64,000 bases of DNA. Source: Secundilactobacillus odoratitofui DSM 19909 = JCM 15043. GTDB taxonomy: Bacteria > Bacillota > Bacilli > Lactobacillales > Lactobacillaceae. The notes beneath the pieces are model-generated. The model was given only the letters and a program-made list of their open reading frames with translations, had not been told where the DNA came from and did not search any database. Both the position numbers and the translations under genes were made by a program. Below, one piece after another: positions 10,688 to 20,225 of the stretch. Position 1 is the first letter of the stretch, and every line of letters begins with the position of its first letter. The stretch lies in the NCBI RefSeq assembly GCF_001434895.1, contig NZ_AZEE01000010.1, positions 1-64,000 of the forward strand. The letters run 5' to 3'.

Positions 10688-11759
10688 ACGATTCATCGAA
10701 TGGTCCTAAATCCAACGTCTCAACATCATCAATTTCTGACGAAGACTGATTGGCCGACTGCTCGAGTTCACCATCAATACCATACGCCAACCGAACCTGA
10801 GCCCGGATCTCAGCCATCAATTGTGGATGTTCGGCAAGGTAATGCTTGGCCTTTTCGCGTCCCTGACCAATGCGTTCATCGTGATAGGCGTACCAGGACC
10901 CCGCTTTTTTCAAGATGGCCTTATCAGTCGCCATATCGACTAACTCACCAGTTTGAGAAATGCCAGTACCATACATCATATCCACTTCTGCCCGTTTGAA
11001 AGGTGGTGCCACCTTATTTTTGACAACCTTGATTCGAACACGATTCCCGATAATTTCCGATCCATCCTTGATTTGTTCAGCTCGCCGAACTTCTAGTCGA
11101 ATCGTCGCGTAAAACTTTAACGCACGGCCGCCAGGTGTCGTTTCTGGATTACCAAACATCACACCCACTTTTTCACGAATTTGGTTGATAAAGATGGCAA
11201 TGGTTTGCGTTTTATTAACCGACCCTGATAATTTCCGCAACGCCTGAGACATCAGTCTGGCTTGCAGGCCAACGTGGGCGTCACCCATTTCACCCTCAAT
11301 TTCTGCGCGTGGCACGAGTGCAGCAACTGAGTCCACCACCAGCAAATCAATAGCACCACTCGCAACCAGTTCATCCGCAATTTCAAGTCCCTGCTCACCC
11401 GTATCCGGTTGGGATAAAAGCAAGTCGTCAACGTTCACGCCTAGCTGTCTGGCGTAGGCTGCATCAAGCGCATTTTCTGCGTCAATGTAAGCCGCGATAC
11501 CGCCATTTTTTTGCACTTCGGCGACAGCATGAAGGGCGACAGTTGTTTTGCCGGAACTTTCAGGCCCATAAATTTCGATAATGCGGCCTTTAGGATAGCC
11601 ACCAACGCCCAATGCGTTATCTAGTGCTAATGAACCGCTTGACACCGTCGCGATGTGCGTATCTGCAGCCTCACCCATCCGCATAATGGCACCTTTGCCG
11701 AAGTTTTTTTCGATTTTTTTCAACGCTGCATTAAGAGCTGCTTGCCGTTCTTCTGCCAT
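10686..11759 (-). CDS. recA: Recombinase RecA
   Basis: Strand-exchange ATPase for homologous recombination and SOS induction. Walker A is GPESSGKTT and the Walker B region is [10 protein letters not shown]. The L2-region [22 protein letters not shown] and the C-terminal acidic tail are intact. I use the ATG at 11759, which follows GGAGGAGG; the reading frame extends 21 codons upstream but those have no ribosome site. The 357 residues are normal. It follows cinA by 85 bases, the usual cinA-recA pairing. No clear LexA-type GAAC-4-GTTC box is seen upstream. Confidence 0.98.
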   Translation of the reverse strand: MAEERQAALNAALKKIEKNFGKGAIMRMGEAADTHIATVSSGSLALDNALGVGGYPKGRIIEIYGPESSGKTTVALHAVAEVQKNGGIAAYIDAENALDAAYARQLGVNVDDLLLSQPDTGEQGLEIADELVASGAIDLLVVDSVAALVPRAEIEGEMGDAHVGLQARLMSQALRKLSGSVNKTQTIAIFINQIREKVGVMFGNPETTPGGRALKFYATIRLEVRRAEQIKDGSEIIGNRVRIKVVKNKVAPPFKRAEVDMMYGTGISQTGELVDMATDKAILKKAGSWYAYHDERIGQGREKAKHYLAEHPQLMAEIRAQVRLAYGIDGELEQSANQSSSEIDDVETLDLGPFDES

Positions 11760-11844
11760 ATTCGTCCTCCTCCGTACTAAGTACGACTGCGTGTTTGGCT
11801 TCGTAGCACAATGCCACAACACGATTGAAACGTCATGGAATCAC

Positions 11845-13092
11845 TCATTTTTCATTTAAACGTTGCCGAACCAAATCCAAACCAGACATGACCGATCGAG
11901 CTCGAATCTGCTGACGGCCATTATTAAAGTGGTATAAGTAGGCTTGCGGGGCTTGATTTTTGAATGCGATCCCAATCCAAACGGTTCCAGCAGGTTGGTG
12001 TTCCAGTTCATCGGGACCAGCCACACCCGTGAATGAGACCGCAATATCCGTGTTGAGTTGCTGTTTAGCTTGTTTAGCCATCCAAATCGCAGTTTGTTCA
12101 CTCACAACGCCATGAGTTGCAATCACTTCACTTGGAATCGCAAGTAATTGCTGTTTGGCTTCATTTGCATACGTCACAAACCCGCCAGGAAATACCGCAG
12201 AGACACCCGGAACGCGGCCAATCGTACTTTGAAATTCACCAGCAGTTAAGCTCTCAGCAGCAGTAATTGTCAGATGGTGTTTAATCAGCTGTGCCACAAC
12301 GGCCGCTTCCAAAGAAAAATCATCACCATGGCCATAGAAATACTGACCGTCAATCGACAAAATCTTATCTTCGATCTCATCAATTAATTGATTCGCCGAT
12401 ATGTCATCAACTGCCGAGGCGGTTATGCGTAATGTGACCTCCGCTGCTTTTGCGTACGGCGCAATTGTCGGATTAGATTGAGTTGAAATTAGATCAGCTA
12501 AATCTGTCACCAATTGTGATTCCCCGATACCAACAAAGCGCATCACTCTTGAAACGTACACTTGCTTTTCAGCACGGTGTTGCTTAAGTGCTGGCATGAG
12601 TTCAGATTCAATCATTTTCAAACACTCTGCCGGTGGTCCCGGTAGTAAAACGTAACTGGCGCCGTGGTCATTGAGGTATAAATCACCTACCGCGTAGCCA
12701 TTATGGTTAGCCAGACTGATGGCGTGCTCGATTTTTAAGGCCTGCTTTTGATTGTTTGCAGATTGCATTCGACCGGTTAATTGCGCCTGATGGTCAATTT
12801 TAGCTTGAGCCGCTTGATCAACCACTAACCGCTCGTGTAAGTGTTTAGCGACAATTTGCTTGGTCAAGTCATCCTCCGTGGGACCAAGCCCACCGATGGT
12901 CATCACCATATCACTGCGTTGCTCCGCAATAGTTAAAACTTGCTCTAGTCGTTGCGGATTATCTCCCACAACCGTTTGATAATAGACATTAATGCCAATT
13001 TCAGCTAACTTCGCCGCCAAGTACGCGCCGTTAGTGTTGGTAATTTGGCCGAGTAATAATTCTGTACCTACTGCTACAATTTCTGCATTCAC
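11845..13092 (-). CDS. cinA: CinA: competence/damage-inducible protein, NMN deamidase family
   Basis: Two-domain protein of 415 residues. The N-terminal molybdopterin-binding-like domain (about 1-170) has TELLLGQITNTN and GGLGPTEDD. The C-terminal CinA/PncC domain (about 255-415) has AAESLTAGEFQ, FPGGFVTYANEAK and SFTGVAGPD. Family members act as ADP-ribose pyrophosphatase and nicotinamide mononucleotide deamidase in pyridine nucleotide recycling, and are co-transcribed with recA in naturally competent Firmicutes. The ribosome site is weak, and a TGA codon directly before the ATG fixes the start. Upstream, a terminator separates it from pgsA. Confidence 0.94.
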   Translation of the reverse strand: MNAEIVAVGTELLLGQITNTNGAYLAAKLAEIGINVYYQTVVGDNPQRLEQVLTIAEQRSDMVMTIGGLGPTEDDLTKQIVAKHLHERLVVDQAAQAKIDHQAQLTGRMQSANNQKQALKIEHAISLANHNGYAVGDLYLNDHGASYVLLPGPPAECLKMIESELMPALKQHRAEKQVYVSRVMRFVGIGESQLVTDLADLISTQSNPTIAPYAKAAEVTLRITASAVDDISANQLIDEIEDKILSIDGQYFYGHGDDFSLEAAVVAQLIKHHLTITAAESLTAGEFQSTIGRVPGVSAVFPGGFVTYANEAKQQLLAIPSEVIATHGVVSEQTAIWMAKQAKQQLNTDIAVSFTGVAGPDELEHQPAGTVWIGIAFKNQAPQAYLYHFNNGRQQIRARSVMSGLDLVRQRLNEK

Positions 13093-13203
13093 ACTGTCAC
13101 ATCCCTATACTCATTTTCTCAATCTTACCACGCGACTTGAAATTGCGTTACCTGAACCGCTGATTGTTCCTAGCTGTTGTCGATATCCGTTATCTTGATA
13201 ATC

Positions 13204-13239
13204 AAAAAACCAGTACCTCCTGTATTAGGACGCACTGGT
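13204..13239 (-). terminator. pgsA terminator
   Basis: The arms ACCAGTGCGTCCT and AGGAGGTACTGGT pair with one mismatch and one G-T pair, followed by TTTTT on the minus strand. It ends the ymfF-ymfH-rodZ-pgsA block and isolates cinA-recA. Confidence 0.8.
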
Positions 13240-13288
13240 CAATGATTGTTTCATAATTTCGATTAAATCGTATTATCCTCGCACTTCA

Positions 13289-13876
13289 CTATTCATGAAA
13301 TGAATCCGCAAAAACACTACCGTTTTTGACAAAGTAATCGATTCCCGAGTAAACCGTAAAGAATAGGCAAACGTACAGCAAAATCGTACCAAGTGGGAGA
13401 TGCCAGTTAGCAAACAACACGTTGTTAAGCAGTAATAAGATAATACTAAACATTTGTGATGTTGTCTTAATTTTACCCGGCCATGCTGCAGCTAATACCT
13501 GACCATCGTTTTCAACAATGATTAATCGTAATCCTGTGACGGCTAATTCACGGCAGACAATAATCGCAACTACCCATGCAGGTGCTAAGCCCATCTCGAC
13601 GAGCAAAATAAAAGCCGTCATGACGATCATTTTATCCGCCAAGGGATCAGCGAACTTGCCAAAATTAGTGACGAGGTGTTGACGCCGAGCAATCTGGCCA
13701 TCCAAAAAATCTGTAATTGAAGCGACGGCAAATACAATAGCAGCCACAATTTGGGTAATCGGAATTTTGGTACCCAACCAAATCACACTGCCCCAGCTCA
13801 TTGGAACTGCCAAAATCAGCAGAAAGATTGGTATTAAAATGATTCGAACAACGGTTAACTTATTTGGTAAATTCAA
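13289..13876 (-). CDS. pgsA: CDP-diacylglycerol-glycerol-3-phosphate 3-phosphatidyltransferase
   Basis: Integral membrane enzyme that makes phosphatidylglycerol phosphate, the committed step to phosphatidylglycerol, which LtaS consumes. The CDP-alcohol phosphatidyltransferase signature is complete near residues 62-90: DFLDGQIAR, then GKFADPLADK, giving the two Asp pairs of D-x2-DG-x2-AR-x8-G-x3-D-x3-D. About five membrane helices are visible in 195 residues. Order ymfF-ymfH-rodZ-pgsA is conserved in lactobacilli. Confidence 0.96.
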   Translation of the reverse strand: MNLPNKLTVVRIILIPIFLLILAVPMSWGSVIWLGTKIPITQIVAAIVFAVASITDFLDGQIARRQHLVTNFGKFADPLADKMIVMTAFILLVEMGLAPAWVVAIIVCRELAVTGLRLIIVENDGQVLAAAWPGKIKTTSQMFSIILLLLNNVLFANWHLPLGTILLYVCLFFTVYSGIDYFVKNGSVFADSFHE

Positions 13877-13911
13877 CCCGTTTACCTCCCCAAAAAATTG
13901 ATTTCAGTATA

Positions 13912-13937
13912 AAAGGTAAGCCAAGCGGCTTACCTTT
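13912..13937 (-). terminator. Short hairpin between rodZ and pgsA, possible attenuator
   Basis: Perfect 11-base arms AAAGGTAAGCC and GGCTTACCTTT surround a GCTT loop. Only a short T run follows on the minus strand, so it may reduce or process the transcript rather than end it. Confidence 0.5.
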
Positions 13938-13940
13938 AAA

Positions 13941-14888
13941 TTACTTGAACTGAACGGTGATATTTTGTACTTGCGACGAAGTTGTCGTTGTAGAAGAACT
14001 GGTCGTAGTCGTGGTGCTATCACTGGTTGTCGATGAAGCTGTCGTAGCGGAAGACGTCGAGGTTGTTGAAATTGGTAGTTTTTTGCCACCAATCGTAATT
14101 GACGTCGATGGTGCGTTCCCTAAGTTGAAGGTTGCAGAAGTTGCACTTGAACTAACCTTAACACTCTGGGTCTTGCCGGCGGTTAACGTGCCTTGCCATA
14201 CGGTACTGCCGTTGGAGGTGACTGACACCCAAGCACTGGCACTACTCTTCAACTTCACTGTCTTCGTCTTTGGCGCATTCGTCATATCATAAGTCGTGGT
14301 TGTCCCAGAAGTCGATACTTTTGAGAAACTTGCCTTGCTGGCAGAACTTGACGCTTTCTTAGCCTTTTTGCTTGATGCCTTCGAAGAAGCGCTGCTAGCT
14401 TTTTGACTACTACCAGAAACTGATACCGAGCTACTGTCCACGTTTTGTGAACTGCTGCTCTGTTGTGAGTTCTTAGTGCTGGCATACCAGATCCCAATCA
14501 AGACTGCCACCACAACCACTACGGCTGCGACGATGGGCACTTGTCGCCGAATTTTGGCCGTTCGATCGTCTACTTTACGTTGAGCTGAACGCGTCTCTGG
14601 ATTTTCTTCATTAACCCGATCCTTGTATTCCTGGGTCTTGGTACTTGGTAATTGATCACTGAACTGGTCAAGTAGTTCGTTACCATCCAAGCCCACGGTC
14701 TCAGCATACTGCTTGATAAACGCACGAACATAGAAATCACCTGGTAAATCTGAGAACTGGCCATCTTCAATCGCGATAAGGTATCGTTTTTGAATCTTGG
14801 TGGTCTGTTGCAGATCGTCCAGGGTATAACCCTTTGCAATCCTGGCGTCACGTAATGTTTCGCCAATTGACTTACTATTTTCACTCAT
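13941..14888 (-). CDS. rodZ: RodZ-like helix-turn-helix membrane protein
   Basis: Cytoskeletal adaptor that links MreB to the membrane. The N-terminal Cro/CI-type helix-turn-helix domain spans about residues 8-75 (IGETLRDARIAKGYTLDDL). A basic stretch leads into one membrane helix at about 114-135. A Ser/Lys-rich linker follows, then a DUF4115-type beta domain (about 200-275) and a Ser/Thr-rich tail. The low-complexity linker and tail are typical of lactobacillar RodZ. It lies directly upstream of pgsA. Confidence 0.88.
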   Translation of the reverse strand: MSENSKSIGETLRDARIAKGYTLDDLQQTTKIQKRYLIAIEDGQFSDLPGDFYVRAFIKQYAETVGLDGNELLDQFSDQLPSTKTQEYKDRVNEENPETRSAQRKVDDRTAKIRRQVPIVAAVVVVVAVLIGIWYASTKNSQQSSSSQNVDSSSVSVSGSSQKASSASSKASSKKAKKASSSASKASFSKVSTSGTTTTYDMTNAPKTKTVKLKSSASAWVSVTSNGSTVWQGTLTAGKTQSVKVSSSATSATFNLGNAPSTSITIGGKKLPISTTSTSSATTASSTTSDSTTTTTSSSTTTTSSQVQNITVQFK

Positions 14889-14928
14889 AGAAATTCTCCA
14901 CCTATAAAATCTTGTTTTTTTCAGTCCT

Positions 14929-14957
14929 AGTATAGCATAGGTCCGTCTATGATTTAA
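14929..14957 (-). promoter_or_regulatory. Probable rodZ promoter
   Basis: On the minus strand an extended -10 box TGCTATACT (TATACT at 14934-14929) has a weak TTAAAT at -35 with 17-base spacing. It would give rodZ-pgsA a transcript independent of ymfFH. Confidence 0.5.
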
Positions 14958-14993
14958 TGACGAATTCTACCATCACCTTATTTTAACGGTTTC

Positions 14994-16286
14994 TTAATCT
15001 GATAAAGCTGGCAAAATCAGCTGGGTGCTTCGTGCACTAGCCTGAATAAACTGGGTCGTCGTTTCAATCACATCGGCCATCGTCAAATCCTTAATAACGC
15101 CGACTTCGTCAAACAAATTTGCGTCGCCGTATAAACGATCATCAAACTGATTGGCGATTGCCTCGAGTGAATTAAAGGCGCTTAGGGTGCTCCCAATGGC
15201 TTCACGTTGTACAGCAACAAACCGGTCACTTGCGGCTTGCAATTTTTCGATTGCATGTTGCAAAATCTCATTTACAGCCGTTTCAAACGCCTCAGGATCT
15301 TCGGCTTCACCGGCCAAGATTACGTGGTGAGCACCCCGCTGCAATTCAATGTTGTACCCAAAACTATCATCAATAACGCCGCGATCATAAAGTGCCAAAA
15401 ATTCAGGAGAGGTCTCACCAAATAAGAGGGTAAACCCTAATGAGAGTGCGTCTTCATACTTAAGCCGTGCGAGCCCCGTTGGCAAGTCATCCATTCCACG
15501 CAACCCAATCGTAACCTTGGGTCGTTCGATGGGCGTCATCAATGTTTTTCGAGCCGTCACTTGGCCGGTCTTCGTCGGTGTGATTCGTTGAATGGCAGTC
15601 GCAGGTGCAAATTGTTTAGCGGACTGATTCGCCTCGATCCAGTCTAGGGTCTCTTCCACCGCTAGTTTACCAACAACAAACAGGCTCATATTACTTGGGT
15701 GATAAAAAGTCCGATGGGCAGTATACAAGTCGTCTGCCGTAATCGCATCAATCGAACTTAAGGTCCCCGCAATATCGTTCGCTAGTGGTTGATTGGGATA
15801 TAAGTTAGCAATCGTGCCAAAATACGCACGAGAATTAGGGTCATCTTCGTACATTTGAATTTCTTGACCAATAATGCCTTTTTCTTTGTTAACGGTTTTG
15901 GCGGTAAAATATGGTGACTGAACAAAGTCTAATAACGTGATCAAATTCTCTTTCAGATGGTGCGTTGCTGAAAACAAGTAGCTGGTATGCGTGTAACTTG
16001 TAAAGGCATTTGAGCTGGCTCCATAATGTGCGAAGGTATCAAACGCATCGTGATCTGCTTTCTCAAACATCTTGTGTTCCAAGAAATGAGCAATGCCCGC
16101 TGGCTGGGTAATCGATTGGGATTGGCCTAATGGGACAAATTTTTGATCCACGGAACCATAATCGGTGGTCATCACCGCATAGGTTTTATGATAACCGGCT
16201 TTAGGCAACAAATAGACCCGTAACCCGTTAGTGAGTGTTTGTGAATAAAGCGTTTCGCCTAATTCGGGGTATGATTGCTTTTTCAT
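14994..16286 (-). CDS. ymfH: M16 family zinc metallopeptidase YmfH
   Basis: Insulinase-type peptidase of 430 residues. The inverted zinc motif HFLEH is present near residue 68, and the downstream glutamate lies in GIIGQEIQMYEDDP, so the active site looks intact. The two M16 half-domains are recognisable. Its ATG overlaps the stop of ymfF (ATGA), indicating translational coupling, and the two are expected to form a heterodimer. The substrate is unknown. Confidence 0.9.
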   Translation of the reverse strand: MKKQSYPELGETLYSQTLTNGLRVYLLPKAGYHKTYAVMTTDYGSVDQKFVPLGQSQSITQPAGIAHFLEHKMFEKADHDAFDTFAHYGASSNAFTSYTHTSYLFSATHHLKENLITLLDFVQSPYFTAKTVNKEKGIIGQEIQMYEDDPNSRAYFGTIANLYPNQPLANDIAGTLSSIDAITADDLYTAHRTFYHPSNMSLFVVGKLAVEETLDWIEANQSAKQFAPATAIQRITPTKTGQVTARKTLMTPIERPKVTIGLRGMDDLPTGLARLKYEDALSLGFTLLFGETSPEFLALYDRGVIDDSFGYNIELQRGAHHVILAGEAEDPEAFETAVNEILQHAIEKLQAASDRFVAVQREAIGSTLSAFNSLEAIANQFDDRLYGDANLFDEVGVIKDLTMADVIETTTQFIQASARSTQLILPALSD

Positions 16287-17542
16287 TTTGAGGCCTCCCC
16301 CTTCAAAAAGAATACTGCTTGTTGTTCAACCCGCTGGGCAACTTGCGCAACGTCTTTTGGTGTGACGCGTTGAATAGCAGCTACCCATTCGGCAGCACTC
16401 ACGTTTTTTCTTACCAATTGATTCAACATCGCCTGGTTCACCAAGGCGCGTTGGGAATCTTGCCGTGATTCTCGGCCATTGATTAAGCTGGCAACAACTT
16501 GGTTAAATAATTCATCACTAAACTCACCCTGACTGATTGCTTGTAGTTGGGCCGCAATAATTTCTTCCACAGCTGCTTGATTACGCTGATCGATTCCAGT
16601 TTGAACAAGCAACGTTCCGGTGAAACCATCAAAACGACTTGATGCGTAGTACGCCAAACTATTCTTTTCACGAACGTTTTTAAACAACATCGAAATTGGC
16701 GTGCCACCAAATAAACCATTGAACACAATGGCATCATAAAAACCTTGCTCTCGATAATAAATTGGTAACCGGTAGGCCAGATTTAATTTTGACTGTTGCA
16801 AAGGTTGTACTTCAGTCAGTCTACGGACCGGTTGCTGTTCACGTTTATAAATCAACGGCATTGCCGACTCGGTCCGGTCATCTAATGGCCATTGAGATAA
16901 AGCGTGCACTACCGCGGCTTCATCGACATCACCAGCAATCGTAATTTGAATCTGATCCCGGCTTAAAAGCTGCTGATAATCAGCTAGTAATGACTTAGCA
17001 TCTAACCCAGCAATCGTGTCAGCATCACCGTACAAACTGGTAGCAAAAAACGGTTGTTCTTCAAAATATAACTCACTCAATTGTTGTTCAGCATAATACT
17101 GTTTATCATCGTTGAGTGACCGTAAATAAGCCACCAAGTTTTGTTGCTGACGCTTGAAGGTGACCGGCTCGAAACCTTGATTTTCAGTCAACGGTTCATA
17201 AATGACGGTCCTCAAGAAATCCACCATTTCCTTTAACAGTGATTGGCCGCCAATAAAGTGATCATTAATGATGGTACTCGAAAAGCGTAGACCAGATACT
17301 AAACCGTACCGAAAAACGTTCACGCCATAGTTAGCACCGTACATCATCGATAATTTAGAAGCTAGTGCCGTTTGTGTCGGAAATTGCGCACTACTAGTTT
17401 CAAGCAGCTGCGCTAATAAAATTCGTTTGGACAGTGCTGTTACTTGTCCCGGTTCTAAGAAATCAACCGTCATACTTATTGTTTTAAATTGTGATGTTTT
17501 GATAACATTTAACCAAACACCATTTGCTAATTGCTTTGGCAA
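16283..17542 (-). CDS. ymfF: M16 family peptidase-like protein YmfF (inactive partner)
   Basis: M16-family homologue of 419 residues that lacks the HxxEH zinc motif at the expected N-terminal place (QLLETSSAQFPT), so it probably serves as the non-catalytic partner of YmfH. I place the start at a TTG (17542), which follows GAGGAGG by seven bases and gives an N-terminus MPKQLANGVWLNV. The upstream in-frame ATG at 17569 would put this ribosome site inside the gene. It is divergent from the aspartate kinase gene. Confidence 0.88.
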   Translation of the reverse strand: MPKQLANGVWLNVIKTSQFKTISMTVDFLEPGQVTALSKRILLAQLLETSSAQFPTQTALASKLSMMYGANYGVNVFRYGLVSGLRFSSTIINDHFIGGQSLLKEMVDFLRTVIYEPLTENQGFEPVTFKRQQQNLVAYLRSLNDDKQYYAEQQLSELYFEEQPFFATSLYGDADTIAGLDAKSLLADYQQLLSRDQIQITIAGDVDEAAVVHALSQWPLDDRTESAMPLIYKREQQPVRRLTEVQPLQQSKLNLAYRLPIYYREQGFYDAIVFNGLFGGTPISMLFKNVREKNSLAYYASSRFDGFTGTLLVQTGIDQRNQAAVEEIIAAQLQAISQGEFSDELFNQVVASLINGRESRQDSQRALVNQAMLNQLVRKNVSAAEWVAAIQRVTPKDVAQVAQRVEQQAVFFLKGEASK

Positions 17543-17640
17543 TTTTCGCCCTCCTCGTGACATTACCAAACCATATTAGATGATTTAACCGCAAAACGCT
17601 ACCCTTTAAGCTTAAATCGGCCAGAATATTGCAAAATGAG

Positions 17641-17669
17641 TTTAAAAATAAATGGCATTTTGATATGCT
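17641..17669 (+). promoter_or_regulatory. Probable aspartate kinase promoter
   Basis: TTTAAA, 17 bases, TATGCT, about 39 bases before the start codon. The -35 box is weak. No lysine riboswitch fits in the short leader. Confidence 0.45.
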
Positions 17670-17708
17670 TAACACAAAGTAATTTAATAATCGGAGGTTT
17701 TTGACTGC

Positions 17709-19064
17709 ATGAAAGTCGTTAAATTCGGCGGGAGTTCCCTCGCCAACGCTGCTCAAGTTAGCAAAGTGGTTCATATTATTCAATCAGATGAACAACGCCG
17801 CTTTGTCGTTGTTTCTGCTCCCGGCAAACGGTTTGCTGGTGACATTAAAGTCACTGATTTATTGATCCAATATGCGCAAGCCACCATCAATCATCAGTCG
17901 ACAGACACCATCACTGGCCAAATCATTGCGCGCTACGAAGAAATTGCCACCGCTTATCACATTGACCCCGTGGCCTTCAATCAAATCAAGGATACAATCT
18001 TGGCTTTGCCTAACGATGATTATCAAGACCGTGATTATTTGATGGCGACCTTTAAAGCACACGGTGAAAAACTGAACGCCGTGCTGATTGCCCAAGTGTT
18101 GCAATCAGTTGGCGTAAACGCCAAATATCTGGATCCAAAGGATGCCGGTATGGTTGTTACTGATTCGCCAAACGACGCTGAAATTGTCCCCGAAAGTTAT
18201 GATCGTTTAAGTGAATGGGCTGATAGTTCACTTGTCCGGGTGATTCCAGGGTTCTTTGGTTACAACGCACAAGGTCAGATTTGTACCTTTTCTCGAGGCG
18301 GATCAGATATCACGGGCGCCATCGTGGCTCGTGGCGTTCACGCTGATCGCTACGAAAACTTTACGGATGTGGACGCCATCTACGCGGCAAATCCAAGTGT
18401 CGTCTCACACCCGATTGCAATTCACAACATGACCTTCCGTGAAATGCGGGAACTGGCCTATGCGGGTTTTTCAGTCTTTCACGATGAAGCGCTCATCCCC
18501 GCTATTCAAGGTGATATCCAAGTGGTTGTCAAAAACACCAATCACCCGAGTGAACGCGGCACATCGATCACTTCTCAAAAACGGGTTAACCCGGCCTATC
18601 CAGTCTCGGGGATTGCCAGTTCACCCAACTTCTGTGGGATTTACATCCGAAAATATATGCTGGATAAAAAGAGTTATTCCCAAAAAATTCTCAACATATT
18701 AGCCGAATACGGTTTAACTTACGAACACATGCCATCTGGGATCGATGATTTGACCGTGATCATGCACCAAGATCAACTGTCAGCCGATTTGGAAGATACA
18801 CTAATTCGCGAATTAGTGATTGCATTACGACCAGATGAGATTCACATCACCCACGATTACGCCCTTTTAATGGTCGTCGGTGAAGGGATGGCTAACCGAA
18901 CAGGTATCATGTCAAAAGCCACCGATGCCTTAGCGCGTCAAAACGTCAAGCTGGTCATGGTCAACCAAGGTGCCTCTGAAATTTCAATGATGTTTGGCAT
19001 CCAGCAAGACCACGCTGATATTGCCGTTCAAGCATTATACGATACGTTTTTCCCGGATCTGTAG
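17709..19064 (+). CDS. Aspartate kinase
   Basis: Phosphorylates aspartate at the head of the lysine, threonine, methionine and diaminopimelate pathways. The N-terminal MKVVKFGGSSLA is the amino acid kinase signature, and the catalytic core includes TFSRGGSDITGA near residue 195. Two C-terminal ACT regulatory domains cover about 305-450 (MANRTGIMSKATDAL in the second). At 451 residues it is a monofunctional enzyme of the class with a fused regulatory region. It is alone on the plus strand among minus genes, with no other pathway gene adjacent. Confidence 0.95.
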   Translation: MKVVKFGGSSLANAAQVSKVVHIIQSDEQRRFVVVSAPGKRFAGDIKVTDLLIQYAQATINHQSTDTITGQIIARYEEIATAYHIDPVAFNQIKDTILALPNDDYQDRDYLMATFKAHGEKLNAVLIAQVLQSVGVNAKYLDPKDAGMVVTDSPNDAEIVPESYDRLSEWADSSLVRVIPGFFGYNAQGQICTFSRGGSDITGAIVARGVHADRYENFTDVDAIYAANPSVVSHPIAIHNMTFREMRELAYAGFSVFHDEALIPAIQGDIQVVVKNTNHPSERGTSITSQKRVNPAYPVSGIASSPNFCGIYIRKYMLDKKSYSQKILNILAEYGLTYEHMPSGIDDLTVIMHQDQLSADLEDTLIRELVIALRPDEIHITHDYALLMVVGEGMANRTGIMSKATDALARQNVKLVMVNQGASEISMMFGIQQDHADIAVQALYDTFFPDL

Positions 19065-19073
19065 TCAGCTCTT

Positions 19074-19323
19074 CTGATAAATAAAGTCATGAGGTTGGGA
19101 AAAAGTCCATATTAGCAAAAATCGAACTAGTCCTTAGCTTCAAATTAATTAAAAATTTCAATGAACTTCAAGACTATTATCTAGTCTAATCGTGTGAAAA
19201 ACTCAAGCCCTGGCCGTAGAAGCAAAAAAATCGTGGATTCCTACAAATCAGGAATCCACGATTTTTTCGCTTCTATTCTGGGACTTAAACGAGTTTTGTC
19301 CCACACTCGACTTTATTTATCAG
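19074..19323. repeat. Palindromic intergenic repeat, copy 1
   Basis: This element fills the gap between convergent aspartate kinase and the ABC binding protein. Its ends are a perfect 15-base inverted repeat: CTGATAAATAAAGTC at 19074-19088 and its complement at 19309-19323. Inside, AAAAAATCGTGGATTCCT (19225-19242) pairs perfectly over 18 bases with 19250-19267. The 3' part, from the GAAGC at 19219 to 19308, matches copy 2 (49227-49366) with about two changes. The central hairpin could terminate transcription from both sides. No target-site duplication or coding sequence is visible. Confidence 0.85.
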
Positions 19324-19366
19324 GAATACTTTGAGCCAAAGCTCAAAAACCACTTTAAAATTAATT

Positions 19367-20212
19367 TTACTTATTTAACAGTGGTGAATCGGCACTCTCA
19401 CCAAACCACTTATGATTAATTTTGGCTAACGTACCGTTTTTAGCAAGAATCTTGAGGCCGCGATTAATCTTGTGTCGCATCGTGACATCCGTTTTACGCA
19501 TACCGACCCCGAACTGTTCCTTTGGGAATGAACCATTCATGATTTTATAAGCCTTTGGATTACTTTCGTGGTTAACATAGTAACCAGCATAGGTCGAATC
19601 AATAATCATACCTTGAATTCGGCCGGCATTCAAATCAATGAAGGCGTTGGTGAATGAATCATAGAGCACCGGTGTCTGCCCCTTAATGCGATTTTTAAGT
19701 AACTTGGGGTACTCACTGATGTCTTGGGCACCAGACGAACCCGACTGTGCGCCGAGGGTCTTACCAGTCATATCAGCGTACGAATCAATATGATTCTTGC
19801 GTAGGGTGACCAAGGTCTGATCGTTTTGCAGGTATGTATCGCTGAAAGCAACCTTTTTTTCACGTTCAGGTGTCTTGGAGTACCCGTTCCAGATGAGGTC
19901 AATGGTCCCATTATTCAGTTCAGTCGCATTCATTGACCAGTCGATAGATTGAAAGCTGACCTTAATACCATAGAGTTTGAACACCGCTCGCGCAAGGTCA
20001 ACATCATAGCCCACAAGCTTACCACTCTTTTCGCGAAAGCCCATTGGGACAAACGTATCATCTAACCCGACTGTCACAAAGCCACGCTTCTGAATTCTTT
20101 GCCAGTTATCAACGTGGTTGGCACGTTGGCCAACACTCACACCGCTACAGCCAGAGATTAACGACACCGTGCAAAGTAACATTAACAAACTTAACCAAAA
20201 TCGTTTTTTCAT
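19367..20212 (-). CDS. Amino acid ABC transporter substrate-binding lipoprotein (probable histidine)
   Basis: Periplasmic-type binding protein family 3, attached to the outer membrane face as a lipoprotein. The signal peptide MKKRFWLSLLMLLCTVSLIS is followed by the lipobox GC. Family motifs include GFREKSGKLVGYDVDLARAVF and the ligand-contacting WNGYSKTPERE. I use the ATG at 20212; the frame extends 22 codons upstream into the ATPase gene without a ribosome site. It is third in a permease-ATPase-binding protein operon behind a T-box with specifier CAC, which suggests histidine uptake. Confidence 0.9.
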   Translation of the reverse strand: MKKRFWLSLLMLLCTVSLISGCSGVSVGQRANHVDNWQRIQKRGFVTVGLDDTFVPMGFREKSGKLVGYDVDLARAVFKLYGIKVSFQSIDWSMNATELNNGTIDLIWNGYSKTPEREKKVAFSDTYLQNDQTLVTLRKNHIDSYADMTGKTLGAQSGSSGAQDISEYPKLLKNRIKGQTPVLYDSFTNAFIDLNAGRIQGMIIDSTYAGYYVNHESNPKAYKIMNGSFPKEQFGVGMRKTDVTMRHKINRGLKILAKNGTLAKINHKWFGESADSPLLNK

Positions 20213-20225
20213 GCTGTGCCCCCCA

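Noticed and set aside
13150-13165. GAAC-N8-GTTC before cinA as a possible LexA box
   Set aside because: On the minus strand the half-sites are eight bases apart instead of four, so it does not fit the Firmicute LexA consensus.
16283-17542. YmfF as a pseudogene because the zinc motif is missing
   Set aside because: It is full length, coupled to ymfH, and M16 pairs commonly contain one inactive partner.
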